Source: Mailhella sp.
Lineage (GTDB): Bacteria; Desulfobacterota; Desulfovibrionia; Desulfovibrionales; Desulfovibrionaceae
NCBI GenBank assembly: GCA_017408905.1
Contig: JAFQTU010000010.1
Location: 1 to 64,000 of the forward strand
DNA: 64,000 nucleotides
Reading direction: 5' to 3'
In this document: piece after piece, positions 1 to 9,177 of the stretch
Numbering within the stretch: the first letter of the stretch is position 1
How the letters are laid out: every line of letters starts with the position of its first letter
The notes under the pieces: generated by a model
Seen by the model: the letters and a program-made list of their open reading frames with translations, nothing else
Database searches by the model: none
Told to the model about the DNA's origin: nothing
Position numbers and translations under genes: made by a program

Positions 1-392
1 TCAAGGTAGCGTTTGAGCTTGGCGGCGTGTTTCTCGGAAATCTTGACCTCGTACTTCTGAAGCCACTCGCTGGCGACTTTCTGGAAGGTATTGCGGACAA
101 CTTGCTCTTCGGCTTTCTTCGCAAGCTTGGCTTCCTTCTTCACCTGACCGGGGTCGATGCCTTTTGCCAGAAGCTCACGCGCTTTCTGCCTCGCTTCACG
201 GGCATCGCTGAGGCTGACCTCAGGATATTGGCCGAAGCTCAGGAGTTTCTGCTTACCGTCGAAGCGATAGGCCATGTGCCAGAATTTTTTGCCGGTAGTC
301 TTTACGAGGAGGTAGAGTCCTCCTCCATCGGAGAGCTTCTGAGGCTTCTCGCCAGCTCTCGTATTTCTTAATGTCGTGTCGAATAAGGGCAT
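1..392 (-). CDS. P4-type tyrosine integrase, N-terminal part (cut by window edge)
   Basis: The open frame starts with the ATG at 392-390 and runs off the left edge, giving 130 residues. It is the N-terminal arm-binding (DUF4102-type) domain of phage/island integrases: LSDGGGLYLLV near residue 20, YRFDGKQK, the GQYPEVSL turn and LLAKGIDP, followed by a linker rich in Lys and Ala and the start of the core-binding domain (VASEWLQKYE). The catalytic C-terminal domain lies outside the window. It is the first gene past the 3' end of tRNA-Leu, the usual place for an integrase that recombines into a tRNA gene. The integrase at 60508 is a diverged relative sharing the DGGGL, GKQK and GIDP motifs, so the two belong to different elements. 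Repeats just upstream (393-540) look like its binding sites. Confidence 0.85.
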   Translation of the reverse strand, partial: MPLFDTTLRNTRAGEKPQKLSDGGGLYLLVKTTGKKFWHMAYRFDGKQKLLSFGQYPEVSLSDAREARQKARELLAKGIDPGQVKKEAKLAKKAEEQVVRNTFQKVASEWLQKYEVKISEKHAAKLKRYL

Positions 393-540
393 GTTGGTAT
401 CCTCATGGAAAAAGTCGTTTCTTTCATGAAAAATACCATTCTCGCATCAAAAACCATTGGTATTTCAATATGTTTTGCGAGTGTTGGTATTCTTCGCAAC
501 GGGTAATCTAGCATGCATAGATACCAACGAGAATACCAAC
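393..540. repeat. Cluster of GTTGGTAT / ATACCAAC repeats (likely integrase arm sites)
   Basis: Four exact copies of the 8-mer lie between int and tRNA-Leu: GTTGGTAT at 393-400 and 483-490, and its inverse ATACCAAC at 521-528 and 533-540. Near copies are at 433-440 and 456-463. The first copy touches the integrase start codon, so bound integrase could also repress its own gene. That role is inferred from other tRNA-targeting integrases. Confidence 0.6.
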
Positions 541-588
541 AGAATTTGTGGGTGTCCACGTACCTCTCTGGATTTTACGGGACATACG

Positions 589-632
589 AAAAAGCCCGGA
601 ATGCTGATTTCTCAAATCATTCCGGGCTTTTT
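589..632 (-). terminator. Intrinsic terminator downstream of tRNA-Leu
   Basis: A perfect 15-bp inverted repeat (589-603 with 618-632) has a GCCCGGAATG core, A-run on one side and T-run on the other. It can end transcription in both directions, separating tRNA-Leu from the element. Confidence 0.85.
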
Positions 633-654
633 CATACATCTTTGGATGTATAAC

Positions 655-741
655 TGGTGCCGAAGAAGAGACTCGAACTCTTACTCCCGTACGGGAACTA
701 GACCCTGAACCTAGCGTGTCTACCAATTTCACCACTTCGGC
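655..741 (-). tRNA. tRNA-Leu (anticodon CAG)
   Basis: An 87-nt tRNA on the minus strand. The acceptor GCCGAAG pairs with CTTCGGC, followed by ACCA, so CCA is encoded. The anticodon stem CTAGG/TCTAG encloses the loop TTCAGGG, which gives anticodon CAG. The long variable arm (CCCGTACGGG) and GTTCGAGTC T-loop fit class II tRNA-Leu. Its 3' end faces the integrase at 1-392 and is the likely attachment site for the left element; the second copy of the att core is outside the window. Confidence 0.95.
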
Positions 742-750
742 GCGGAAATG

Positions 751-779
751 TATGTAGAACATTTGCCCGGCTTTGGCAA
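751..779 (-). promoter_or_regulatory. Promoter of tRNA-Leu
   Basis: On the minus strand TTGCCA (779-774), a 17-bp spacer and TACATA (756-751) sit about 10 bp upstream of the tRNA 5' end. Confidence 0.55.
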
Positions 780-836
780 GCGTTTTTTTGCAGGGAAGGG
801 ATTTTTCCGGAAGGGCTGGCTTCAAGCGTCTGGCGT

Positions 837-1784
<948 letters not shown>

Positions 1785-1795
1785 GCCTTTTCCTG

Positions 1796-2722
1796 CTAAT
1801 TCGGGATGATGCGGAAGAGCACGGAATTTTCGTGCACCAGAGGCTTGGCAGGGGTGTAGAACACCGTGCCGTCCTCGGGGGCGCGGGCTTCCCAGCGCAC
1901 CGAACCGTCGTAGGGGTCGAGGATGCGGGCCAGCACCTGATCGCGCCTCACGCTTTCGTCGGGGCGCACAAGGCAGTACAGGATGCCCGCACGCCGGGCC
2001 TTGACCGTGATGAGGTTCTCTTCGAGCTGGAGTTCGGAATAGTAGCCCGGATGGGTCCGGCACTTGATGATGCCGTGCAGGGCCATGAAGCGCAGGGTGG
2101 CGGAAACGATGTCGCGCGCGGAATCGTTGTCGATGTGCCCGGGCTGTCCGGCGCAGACCGAGAAGGCCTGCGTTTCCCATATCTGCCAGTTGTAGTTCAG
2201 GGTGGTGGTGTCGAAGGGCTTGGGATTGCGCAGGAAGGTGTAGGGCAGGCCGAAGCCCTGCGCCAGTTCGGGCTTCTCGTAGCCCGTGTGCATCATGCGC
2301 ACGTGCGGGATGTAATGCCCCGCAAGGTAGTAGCTCGACATCTGCACGCCGAACCTGTAGCCCTGAAGCTGTTCGAAAAGCGCGGCCGCGATGCGCTGGG
2401 TGGTCTCGCCAAGGCTGTAGCCCGGGAACATACGGTTGATGTCCGTATTGTCCATGGCCCAGAAGCGCTTTCCGATGTTCATGGCGAAGGGGTTGGCCGA
2501 AGGCACGACAAGTATCTCGTGCCCGGGCACAAGGTCGCCGCGCTCCTCAAGGTCCTGCAGGGTGTTCACGAGCTGGGAGCAGATGAACTGCTGCTGGAGC
2601 TCGTCGCCGCGCATGGCGCCCACGATGGCTATGCTCTTTTCGCCGGAACCGAAGCGGAAGCCCTGGATGCGGAACTCGTCGCGGAAGGTGGAGGGGAGAA
2701 CGAAGAGGAGTTCGCGCTTCAT
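1796..2722 (-). CDS. AstE/AspA-family (M14-like) protein lacking zinc histidines
   Basis: A 308-residue homologue of succinylglutamate desuccinylase/aspartoacylase enzymes and a paralogue of the gene just upstream (2719-3654). The family zinc motif HGxE is changed to RGDE (R38 replaces His; E41 is kept), and the second zinc histidine, found as IDIHSS in the paralogue, is QMSS here. The substrate-binding stretch DINRMFPG is intact. By sequence it is probably not a zinc hydrolase and may be a binding or regulatory partner of its active neighbour. Its start overlaps that gene's stop by 4 bp (ATGA), so the two are likely translated together. The loss of activity is inferred, not proven. Confidence 0.75.
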   Translation of the reverse strand: MKRELLFVLPSTFRDEFRIQGFRFGSGEKSIAIVGAMRGDELQQQFICSQLVNTLQDLEERGDLVPGHEILVVPSANPFAMNIGKRFWAMDNTDINRMFPGYSLGETTQRIAAALFEQLQGYRFGVQMSSYYLAGHYIPHVRMMHTGYEKPELAQGFGLPYTFLRNPKPFDTTTLNYNWQIWETQAFSVCAGQPGHIDNDSARDIVSATLRFMALHGIIKCRTHPGYYSELQLEENLITVKARRAGILYCLVRPDESVRRDQVLARILDPYDGSVRWEARAPEDGTVFYTPAKPLVHENSVLFRIIPN

Positions 2723-3654
2723 GCCTTTTCCTCCCTGTACACGCGGGCGAGGAGAGAACCTTCGTACACCACGGGATAGGCGCGGATGGTGAACACGAAG
2801 CCCGGCTTCTCGAGCTTCACGTCCTGAAGCACCGTGCCGTGGAGGGGATCGACGATGCGGCCGATGAGCTGCCCGGCTTCGGCGTGGTTGGAATGTTTGA
2901 TGAGCGGGATGAACACGCCCGAGGCAGAGGCGTTGATGAAGTCCACCGTGCCCTTGGTGGAAAGGATGGTGCGGCCTTCCTTCAGCGGCGGTACGTCGCC
3001 CTTCCACACGCCGAGGTGGCGCATGAGGTTGAGTATGCCGGTGACGAGCTGTTCTCCGTAGCTCTGCGTGATGCGCATCCCCACGCCCATTTCCACCACA
3101 AGGGTGGGCGTGTTCAGCGAGTTCAGCGAATAGGCCAGCGTGGATTCCAGAACGGTCGCGGCCTCGTGTACCCAGAGGAAGTCGAGGTTCAGCTTTTCCG
3201 CCAGCGGGACGAGCGTGCCGGCCGTGAGCTGGTTGATGCGCACCTGCGGCACTTCATAGAGGAAGATATTGCTGGAATGGATGTCGATGACCAGATCTGC
3301 GCCGCGAAGCTCCTCGATGATGCTGTGGGCCGTGTTCTCGGCCATGCTTCCCATAGGGTCGCCGGGGAAGATGCGGTTCATGTCGAGGTCGAAGTTCGGG
3401 ATGCCGCGCGTGATGGAGTCGATGCCCATAGGGTTCAGCGCGGGGTAGATGTCCACCGTGCCGTCCAGCTCGGAAAGGCGGCTCTGCAGCAGTTCGCCTA
3501 TGCGCCAGCAGATGTACTGGCCTTCAAGCTCGTCGCCGTGCGTGCCGGTGACGATGCAAATCCTCTTCCTGCCGCTTCCCCCGGTGAGGGAGTTCTTGCG
3601 GATGAGCAGGTGCTCGTCCACGGGCAGTTCGGTCGAGATCACAGTTTTTATCAT
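2719..3654 (-). CDS. AstE/AspA-family zinc amidohydrolase (M14-like)
   Basis: A 311-residue member of the succinylglutamate desuccinylase/aspartoacylase family, which removes acyl or amino-acyl groups from amino acids and small amides. Expected zinc ligands are visible: H39 and E42 in GTHGDELEG and H126 in VIDIHSS. The substrate motif DMNRIFPG is at about 91-98 and the candidate catalytic Glu is in VVEMG. No signal peptide is seen, so it should be cytoplasmic. It sits in the ATP-grasp/alpha-E/transglutaminase operon and overlaps both neighbours by 4 bp (ATGA at each end). A plausible job is trimming or hydrolysing an amide made by the ATP-grasp ligase, but the substrate is unknown. Confidence 0.8.
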   Translation of the reverse strand: MIKTVISTELPVDEHLLIRKNSLTGGSGRKRICIVTGTHGDELEGQYICWRIGELLQSRLSELDGTVDIYPALNPMGIDSITRGIPNFDLDMNRIFPGDPMGSMAENTAHSIIEELRGADLVIDIHSSNIFLYEVPQVRINQLTAGTLVPLAEKLNLDFLWVHEAATVLESTLAYSLNSLNTPTLVVEMGVGMRITQSYGEQLVTGILNLMRHLGVWKGDVPPLKEGRTILSTKGTVDFINASASGVFIPLIKHSNHAEAGQLIGRIVDPLHGTVLQDVKLEKPGFVFTIRAYPVVYEGSLLARVYREEKA

Positions 3655-4445
3655 TGTTCTTCCACTTTTATGGAAACGGAGTTTCTCTGCATGGCGCGGC
3701 CGGTGAAGATGCCGCGGTTCACGGGGCAGTCGGTACTGTCGCGCCCGTGGGCGACCTTGATGCAGCCGTACTCTACGGCCCTGCCGTGGGTGGGGTCAAG
3801 GGCCAGCCACGCGCCGGAATCGTGCCATTCCACCCATGCGTGGGTAGCGCCTTCGCCGGGAAGGAAGCCGCAGACGTAGCGCGCCGGGATGCCTGCCTCC
3901 CGCAGGAGGGCGATGGTGATGTGCGCGTAGTCCTGGCACACGCCACGGCCAAGCTCGAAGGCCTGCGCCGCCGTGGTGGCCACGCCGGTGACGCCGGGCT
4001 GGTAGGCCATGCGTTCGTGTACGGCGGAGGCGATGCGCGAAGCCAGTTCCGCTTTGTTAGATGTGTCTAACTTAAGCTCCCGCAGGAAGGCGAGCATGGC
4101 GCTTGACGGCGCGGTGAGGGCCGTGTGCGCGCCGTACATGCCATGCGCCGCGCCGCAGATGCGGTACGGCTCCTGCCAGACCCGGCCCTCGGCGACCATG
4201 CTCATGCCCATGTGCGGCTGGAGTATGGCCCCGAACTGCACGCGGTTGCCGAAGGCGTCCGCGCCGGTGGAAACGGGTATCTCCACCGTGCCGCCGCCGG
4301 GGAGGGCGGCTTCCACGCGCAGGGATTCCCATTCCACGCGCTGGAACTGCTCCTCACGCGGAAGAGCCCGCAAGAGCCATGAATGCGTCGTTACGGGCGC
4401 ATTCAGGGCAACGGAACTCTCGTAGCGGAAGGAGAAGCGCTTCAT
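3651..4445 (-). CDS. Transglutaminase-like cysteine peptidase family protein
   Basis: A 264-residue protein with an N-terminal beta-rich domain (Bact_transglu_N type, about 1-120) followed by a transglutaminase core. The catalytic triad is visible: Cys in ELGRGVCQDYAH, His in GATHAWVEW and Asp in ALDPTHG. These proteins usually act as peptidases or amide-bond-forming enzymes and are typically encoded with alpha-E and circularly permuted ATP-grasp genes, as here. The ATG at 4445 overlaps the upstream alpha-E stop by 4 bp. The stretch at 4057-4070 uses AT-rich codons, including a TTA-containing palindrome that is unusual for this G+C-rich gene. The product could also be a non-peptidase ligase partner. 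Confidence 0.85.
   Translation of the reverse strand: MKRFSFRYESSVALNAPVTTHSWLLRALPREEQFQRVEWESLRVEAALPGGGTVEIPVSTGADAFGNRVQFGAILQPHMGMSMVAEGRVWQEPYRICGAAHGMYGAHTALTAPSSAMLAFLRELKLDTSNKAELASRIASAVHERMAYQPGVTGVATTAAQAFELGRGVCQDYAHITIALLREAGIPARYVCGFLPGEGATHAWVEWHDSGAWLALDPTHGRAVEYGCIKVAHGRDSTDCPVNRGIFTGRAMQRNSVSIKVEEQ
4057..4070. repeat. Palindrome TTAGA-N4-TCTAA, copy 1 (inside coding sequence)
   Basis: TTAGATGTGTCTAA lies inside the transglutaminase-like gene. Two other copies of the same palindrome occur at 28231-28244 and 54482-54495. Flanking bases G...CTT are shared with the copy at 54482. Function unknown. Confidence 0.4.
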
Positions 4446-5176
4446 ACGTTGATGAGGGAATTCAGGGCGTTCAGCATTTCGGGGCGGCGCTGGTCGAAGC
4501 GGGCGGGATCGGCGAAGATGTCGCGCAGGATGAGGCGCTGTTCCTTGCTGACCAGATGGATCTGCCGGTCGAGGCGGCGTTCCAGCATCTTCCATTCCGC
4601 CACCAGCCGTTCGTAGCGTTCACCGAATCGGGTCTCCACGTCGATGGATTCCAGCCGCCTGCCGATGCACAGGAGGTCGAGCGGGGCCTGATCCACCACG
4701 AAATGGAGCACCGAACCCCAGAAGGCGAGGATGTAGTCGGAGATGGGCTGGAGCTTGTTGATGTTCACGTCCTTGTTGTGCTCGCTGTGCTTGAGCGTGG
4801 CCACGCAGAGGTTCACATACGCGATGGTGTTGGTGGCAAGCTGTTCGCGCAGGACTATGCTGTTGTCGTTCAGGCAGTTGAGCGTGTGGCGCAGACAGCC
4901 CGGCTGGTCGCCGAAAAGGTGCTGGACGAGGAAGAGGTCGCGGTCCTGCGGGCAGTCGCTGAGGCTGAGTTTGGAGCAGTATTCGAGAAGCGCGTCCTCG
5001 TGGCCTCCGTCGAGGCAGAGGTCGTAATAATGGCGCAGGAAGTGGAGCTGGGCGGAAACGCGCTCGGCATAGCGGCCCAGCCAGTACAGGCGGTTCGCCT
5101 TGGCGGGAGAGATGGTCTGCCCGACGTAGGCGGGCAGGGCAGACACGGTGTTCTGCTGCTGAAACGAAATCTGCAT
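4442..5176 (-). CDS. Alpha-E domain protein
   Basis: A 244-residue, mostly alpha-helical protein with the alpha-E (DUF403) start ISPAKANRLYWLGRYAERV and several Arg/Glu-rich helices. Alpha-E proteins are nearly always encoded beside a circularly permuted ATP-grasp enzyme and a transglutaminase-like protein, and are thought to act with the ligase; their biochemical activity is not established. The gene follows the ATP-grasp gene by 42 bp, with a GC-rich hairpin in the gap, and overlaps the transglutaminase-like gene by 4 bp. The ATG at 5176 begins a short variable lead before the conserved block. Confidence 0.88.
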   Translation of the reverse strand: MQISFQQQNTVSALPAYVGQTISPAKANRLYWLGRYAERVSAQLHFLRHYYDLCLDGGHEDALLEYCSKLSLSDCPQDRDLFLVQHLFGDQPGCLRHTLNCLNDNSIVLREQLATNTIAYVNLCVATLKHSEHNKDVNINKLQPISDYILAFWGSVLHFVVDQAPLDLLCIGRRLESIDVETRFGERYERLVAEWKMLERRLDRQIHLVSKEQRLILRDIFADPARFDQRRPEMLNALNSLINV

Positions 5177-5218
5177 GGCGCATCCTTGAAGGGCGGACGG
5201 GGCCCGCCCGTGCTGACG

Positions 5219-6556
5219 TTAGACCTTCGCGGAGGGGTTCTCGCGCATCACCCAGGTATCTTTGAAGCCGCCGCCCTGACTGGAGTTCACCACAAAGGAA
5301 TCGGGCTGGCGGGCGAAGCGGGTAAGGCCGCTCTTCCACACCACGGTATCGTCGGCGGAAGAGAGCACGAAGGCGCGCAGGTCGGCTTTGCGATAGACCA
5401 TGGCGCGGTCTTCCATGGTCTCGAGGTCCTTGAAGTAGATGACTTCCTGCGCTATCCAGCGGCGGGGCTCGTCGATGACGAGCTTCTTGAGCTCCTCGAG
5501 CTGTTCGGGGCTGAGGTCCTTGCCGAACACCACGCCGTAGCCGCCGGCCTCGCTCACGTCCTTGATGACCAGCTTTTCCATGTTGGCCAGCACGTAGTCG
5601 CTGTCTTCCTTATAATAGGGCAGGTAGGTGGGGGCGTTCTGGAGAATGGGCTCTTCGCCAAGGTAGTATTCCACCATCTTGGGCACGAAGTAGTAGATGC
5701 CCTTGTCGTCGGCCACGCCGTTGCCGGGCGTGTTGATGATGGCCACGTTGCCTGCCGCGTAGGCCTGCATGATGTTGGGCACGCCGAGCAGGGAATCCGG
5801 CTCGAAGACCATCGGGTCGAGGTATTCGTCGGACACGCGGCGGTACACCGCGCCCACGAGGGCCTTCTCGTCCGAGAAGTTCTGGTAGTACACGCGGCCG
5901 TCTTCCACCACGAGGTCGCCGGGGAAGGCCAGCGTGGAGTCGGTGCGTTCGGCAAGGTAGGAATGCTCGAAGAAGGCGGAGTTGTAGCGGCCGGGGGTGA
6001 GGATGACGTTGAGGCCGCCGTTGACGTTCATGCTGTCCATCACCTTCTTGAGCAGGGCGGGGTAGTCGCGGTTGTCCTCGATGTCGTTGCTCGTGAAGGT
6101 CTCGGGGCTCACCTTGCGGGTAACGGTGCGCGCGATGAGCGGGTAGGACGCGCCGGAGGGGATGCGCAGGTTGTCTTCGAGCACGAACCACTGGCCGTCC
6201 AGCGCCTGCACGAGGTCGATGCCGGAAATGTGGGAGAAAACGCTATGCGGCGGGCGTATGCCTTCGCACTGGGGCAGGTAGCCCTTGGAAGCGTAGATGA
6301 AGGCTTCGGGAACGATGCCGTCCTGCACGATCTTCTTTTCGCCGTAGATATCGGCAAGGAACATATTGAGCGCCTTCACGCGCTGGGCGAGGCCCTTTTC
6401 CAGATAGGCCCATTCCTCCGGCGTGATGACGCGCGGGATAGGGTCGAAGGGGAAGAGCTGTTCCTTGAACTCCCCGTTTTTATAGATGCCGAAACGGACG
6501 CCGTAGCGTTCCATCCATTTGTTCACTGCGTCGAGGTTTTCAACTAACGAGTACAT
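5219..6556 (-). CDS. Circularly permuted ATP-grasp type 2 ligase
   Basis: A 445-residue protein of the circularly permuted ATP-grasp family (DUF404/DUF407, COG2308 type). Visible family blocks include FPFDPIPRVI, the GIDLVQALDG and VLEDNLRIPSGASY stretches, FPGDLVVEDGRVYY, INTPGNGVADDKG and the C-terminal VVNSSQGGGFKDTWV. ATP-grasp enzymes join a carboxylate to an amine through an acyl-phosphate, so this is the likely peptide or amide ligase of the operon. I chose the ATG at 6556 because AGGAG lies 6 bp before it; an upstream in-frame ATG at 6616 lacks this. It is first of the ligase/alpha-E/transglutaminase set and follows the ABC genes by 97 bp. Confidence 0.88.
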   Translation of the reverse strand: MYSLVENLDAVNKWMERYGVRFGIYKNGEFKEQLFPFDPIPRVITPEEWAYLEKGLAQRVKALNMFLADIYGEKKIVQDGIVPEAFIYASKGYLPQCEGIRPPHSVFSHISGIDLVQALDGQWFVLEDNLRIPSGASYPLIARTVTRKVSPETFTSNDIEDNRDYPALLKKVMDSMNVNGGLNVILTPGRYNSAFFEHSYLAERTDSTLAFPGDLVVEDGRVYYQNFSDEKALVGAVYRRVSDEYLDPMVFEPDSLLGVPNIMQAYAAGNVAIINTPGNGVADDKGIYYFVPKMVEYYLGEEPILQNAPTYLPYYKEDSDYVLANMEKLVIKDVSEAGGYGVVFGKDLSPEQLEELKKLVIDEPRRWIAQEVIYFKDLETMEDRAMVYRKADLRAFVLSSADDTVVWKSGLTRFARQPDSFVVNSSQGGGFKDTWVMRENPSAKV

Positions 6557-6653
6557 GGCAGGCTCCTGGTGAACGTCTATCCGCCGATAATGCAGGACTT
6601 GTGCCCAAATGTCCAAGGAAATATGCGGGCAGGCGGCGGGAAGGCAGGGCCGT

Positions 6654-7358
6654 TCAGTCGTCCTTCGCGCCCTTCTCGCGTATGCCGAGCTGTTCCACGA
6701 TGAGCTTCTTCAGGGCGCGGCGCTGTTCGGCGGTGGCGAAGTCGCCTTCCTCGAAGGTGCGCACGATGGAGCCTTCCTTCATGACGCAGATGCGCCTTGC
6801 CACGCGGAAGGCCTCGGAGATATCGTGCGTCACGAAAAGGCAGAGCGATTCGCGCATGAGGGTGCGGAGCATATCCTGCAGATGGGCGCGGGTCATGGCG
6901 TCGAGGGCGGCGAAGGGCTCGTCCATGAGCATGATGCGCGGGCGGCGCAGAAGGGCGCGGGCCACGCCTACGCGCTGGGCCATGCCGCCGGAAAGTTCGC
7001 GGGGCATGGCGCGGGAGAGCGCTGGCGGAAGCTCCACCATGGCAAGGGCGGCTTCGATGCCTGCGGCGGCTTCGCGGGAAGGGAGCATGGCGGGCAGGGC
7101 AAGGCGCAGGTTCTCGCCCACGGTGAGCCACGGCAGGAGGCGCGGGTCCTGAAAGACCACGGCGCAGTCTTCCGGGCGGGCATGGACGAGGCCGGAATCG
7201 GGCGATTCAAGCCCGGCGGCGATGCGCAGGAGCGTGGATTTGCCGCAGCCCGAAGGGCCGAGCAGGCAGGTGACGCCGGAAGGGGCGAGTTCCAGCCCCA
7301 GCCCCTGAAGGACGGGCTTTGCGCCGAAGGCCTTGCGGATGTCTTCGAGGATGAGCAT
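6654..7358 (-). CDS. SsuB/TauB-like ABC transporter ATP-binding protein
   Basis: A 234-residue ATPase of the nitrate/sulfonate/taurine importer class: Walker A GPSGCGKS, Q-loop VVFQDPRLLPW, signature LSGGMAQR, Walker B IMLMDEPFAALD, H-loop FVTHDISEA. It is encoded 8 bp after the permease at 7367-8131 and is presumably its partner at the inner face of the membrane. There is no substrate-binding protein gene beside it, which is unusual for this importer class. The adjacency to the ATP-grasp cluster suggests that the cargo may be a substrate or product of that cluster, which is an inference from position only. Confidence 0.88.
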   Translation of the reverse strand: MLILEDIRKAFGAKPVLQGLGLELAPSGVTCLLGPSGCGKSTLLRIAAGLESPDSGLVHARPEDCAVVFQDPRLLPWLTVGENLRLALPAMLPSREAAAGIEAALAMVELPPALSRAMPRELSGGMAQRVGVARALLRRPRIMLMDEPFAALDAMTRAHLQDMLRTLMRESLCLFVTHDISEAFRVARRICVMKEGSIVRTFEEGDFATAEQRRALKKLIVEQLGIREKGAKDD

Positions 7359-7366
7359 GGTCCCTC

Positions 7367-8131
7367 CTAGCCCCGTATTTCCGGGAAGCGGCGGCCGAGA
7401 AGGGCCGTGGTGACGCGCACGAAGCCTGCGTCCAGCATCCAGCCGATGACGCCGATGACCACGATGCCCACGATGACCTCGTCGGCCCTCTGCATCTGTT
7501 CGGCGTCCATGATGAGATAGCCCAGCCCGCTGGACGCCGCGATGAGCTCCGCCGCGATGAGGGCGCGCCAGCTGTAGCCGAAGCTCAGGCGCAGGCCCGT
7601 GATGACGGAGGGTATGGCCGCAGGCACGAGGAAGAAGAGCACGAAGCGCAGGCGCGAGACGTGCAGGCTGGCGGCCAGCTCGCGGTGCAGAGGGTCGAGC
7701 CGCGAAAGCCCGGCGCGCGTGTTCAGGTAGATGGGGAAGAACGAGGCCAGCATGATGATGGCCACCTGCATGGCCCCGTCGATGCCCAGCCAGAGTATGA
7801 TGAGCGGGGCGAGGGCCAGCGGCGGCGTCATGCGCAGGAAGGAGAGCGTGCCGGTGAAGAGCTCGTCCAGCAGGCGGAAGCGGTAGAGCAGGCCCGCCAC
7901 GGCAAGGCCCACAACGGTGCTGGCGGAAAAGCCCATGGCGATGCGCGAGAAGGAGGCGGCAAGGTGCTCGGCAAGGATGCCGCTCTGCGCCATGGACAGG
8001 GCGGAACTCAGCACGGCCCCCGGCCCGGGCAGGAGATAGCGCGAAACCAGCCCCGAGGCGGCTATCCAGTGCCACAGGACCAGAAGGAGCAGGGGGACGA
8101 AAAGGGTCTTGAAGGTGCGCATGGGCGGCAT
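7367..8131 (-). CDS. SsuC/TauC-like ABC transporter permease
   Basis: A 254-residue integral membrane protein with about six hydrophobic segments and the BPD_transp_1 EAA loop (ELAASLHVSRLRFVLFFLVPAAIP) before the last helices. It resembles SsuC/TauC/NrtB permeases. It pairs with the ATPase that follows by 8 bp. I take the ATG at 8131; a second ATG three codons later is possible because neither has a strong ribosome binding site. It is the first gene of the operon, just after the terminator of the YbhN-like gene. Confidence 0.85.
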   Translation of the reverse strand: MPPMRTFKTLFVPLLLLVLWHWIAASGLVSRYLLPGPGAVLSSALSMAQSGILAEHLAASFSRIAMGFSASTVVGLAVAGLLYRFRLLDELFTGTLSFLRMTPPLALAPLIILWLGIDGAMQVAIIMLASFFPIYLNTRAGLSRLDPLHRELAASLHVSRLRFVLFFLVPAAIPSVITGLRLSFGYSWRALIAAELIAASSGLGYLIMDAEQMQRADEVIVGIVVIGVIGWMLDAGFVRVTTALLGRRFPEIRG

Positions 8132-8150
8132 AGTATCCCGGCGTGCGGGA

Positions 8151-8182
8151 AAAGAAAAGCCCTGCGGCGTATGCGGCAGGGC
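8151..8182 (-). terminator. Intrinsic terminator of the YbhN-like gene
   Basis: On the minus strand GCCCTGC (8182-8176), a 10-nt loop and GCAGGGC (8165-8159) are followed by TTTTCTTT. Confidence 0.8.
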
Positions 8183-8190
8183 CTTGGCGG

Positions 8191-9177
8191 TCAGAACAGC
8201 ATGGTCTTGCCGGGGAGTATGGTGGCCTCGGCTTCGGCCTTTATCTGCTCGGGCGTGCGGGCGCGCAGGCGGAACTCGTAGAAGAAGAGCATGACGGCCG
8301 AAATGCCCAGCGGCACAAGGTAGTACAGCACGCGGAAGACGAGGATGGCCCCGAAGAGCAGGGCGGGTTCGACGCCGTGGATGATGTGCATGAGGATGAC
8401 CTCGAGCACGCCCACGCCGCCGGGAACATGGGTCAGCACCACGGCCACCTGCGCCAGAAGGTAGTTGGGCAGGAAGGAGGCGAAGCCGATGTCGCTGTCG
8501 GGCGGCAGGAGCACGTAGAGGCAGTAGGCCGCCACGATGAGGTCGGCGCAGGCCACGAAGGTCTGCGCAAGGGCGAGGGGCAGGGTGGGGAGCGAGAATT
8601 CCTTCTTCCAGAGGCGCACGGCCCGGCCCTTGGCCCACCAGCACAGCAGAAGGTAGAGGACGCACAGCACCAGCAGGGCCGCGCCCACGGGCCTGATGTG
8701 GGAAGGCTCTATGCCCAGTTCGGGCGGCACGGCCACATCGGCAAAGCAGAGCACGCCGCCCGCAAGGCCCAGCGCGCCTATCCAGAAGGTGACGGCCAGC
8801 ATGAGCACGAGGCGCACGATGTCGATGGCATGGAAGCCCCACGCACTGTAAAGGCGGTAGCGCACCGTTGTCCCGCCAAGGAGCGCGCCGAGGTTGTAGC
8901 TTACCGCACAGCCCGTGAAGGAAACGAGGCTCACGCGGGAAAGCGGGAGCCTGCGGTGTATGGCGCGGATGGCCAGCCAGTCGTAGCCGATGAGGATGAC
9001 ATAATTCAGGATGACGAGCAGGACGGCATACAGAAGCTGCATACTGCTTATCTGCTGGATGCTGCCGATGATTTCTTCAAGGCTGTAGCTCTTGACCTTG
9101 TTATACAGAAGCCAGCAGGCCATGAGGCAGATGAAGAGTACGAAAAGCTTACCAAGGAGCGGAAGGAATTTTTTCAT
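8191..9177 (-). CDS. YbhN/AglD-type lysylphosphatidylglycerol synthase TM-domain protein
   Basis: A 328-residue polytopic membrane protein with about eight hydrophobic segments. Characteristic family blocks are SYNLGALLGGTTVRYRLYSAWG and the THVPGGVGVLEVI motif. This UPF0104 family includes flippase-like membrane domains of MprF and proteins of unknown substrate. I choose the ATG at 9177 because it places MKKFLPLLGK directly before the first membrane helix. A GTG at 9222 with a better ribosome binding site (AGGGGAAG) would add 15 residues and is a real alternative. It is monocistronic, with its own terminator downstream, and divergent from the Xer gene. Confidence 0.82.
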   Translation of the reverse strand: MKKFLPLLGKLFVLFICLMACWLLYNKVKSYSLEEIIGSIQQISSMQLLYAVLLVILNYVILIGYDWLAIRAIHRRLPLSRVSLVSFTGCAVSYNLGALLGGTTVRYRLYSAWGFHAIDIVRLVLMLAVTFWIGALGLAGGVLCFADVAVPPELGIEPSHIRPVGAALLVLCVLYLLLCWWAKGRAVRLWKKEFSLPTLPLALAQTFVACADLIVAAYCLYVLLPPDSDIGFASFLPNYLLAQVAVVLTHVPGGVGVLEVILMHIIHGVEPALLFGAILVFRVLYYLVPLGISAVMLFFYEFRLRARTPEQIKAEAEATILPGKTMLF

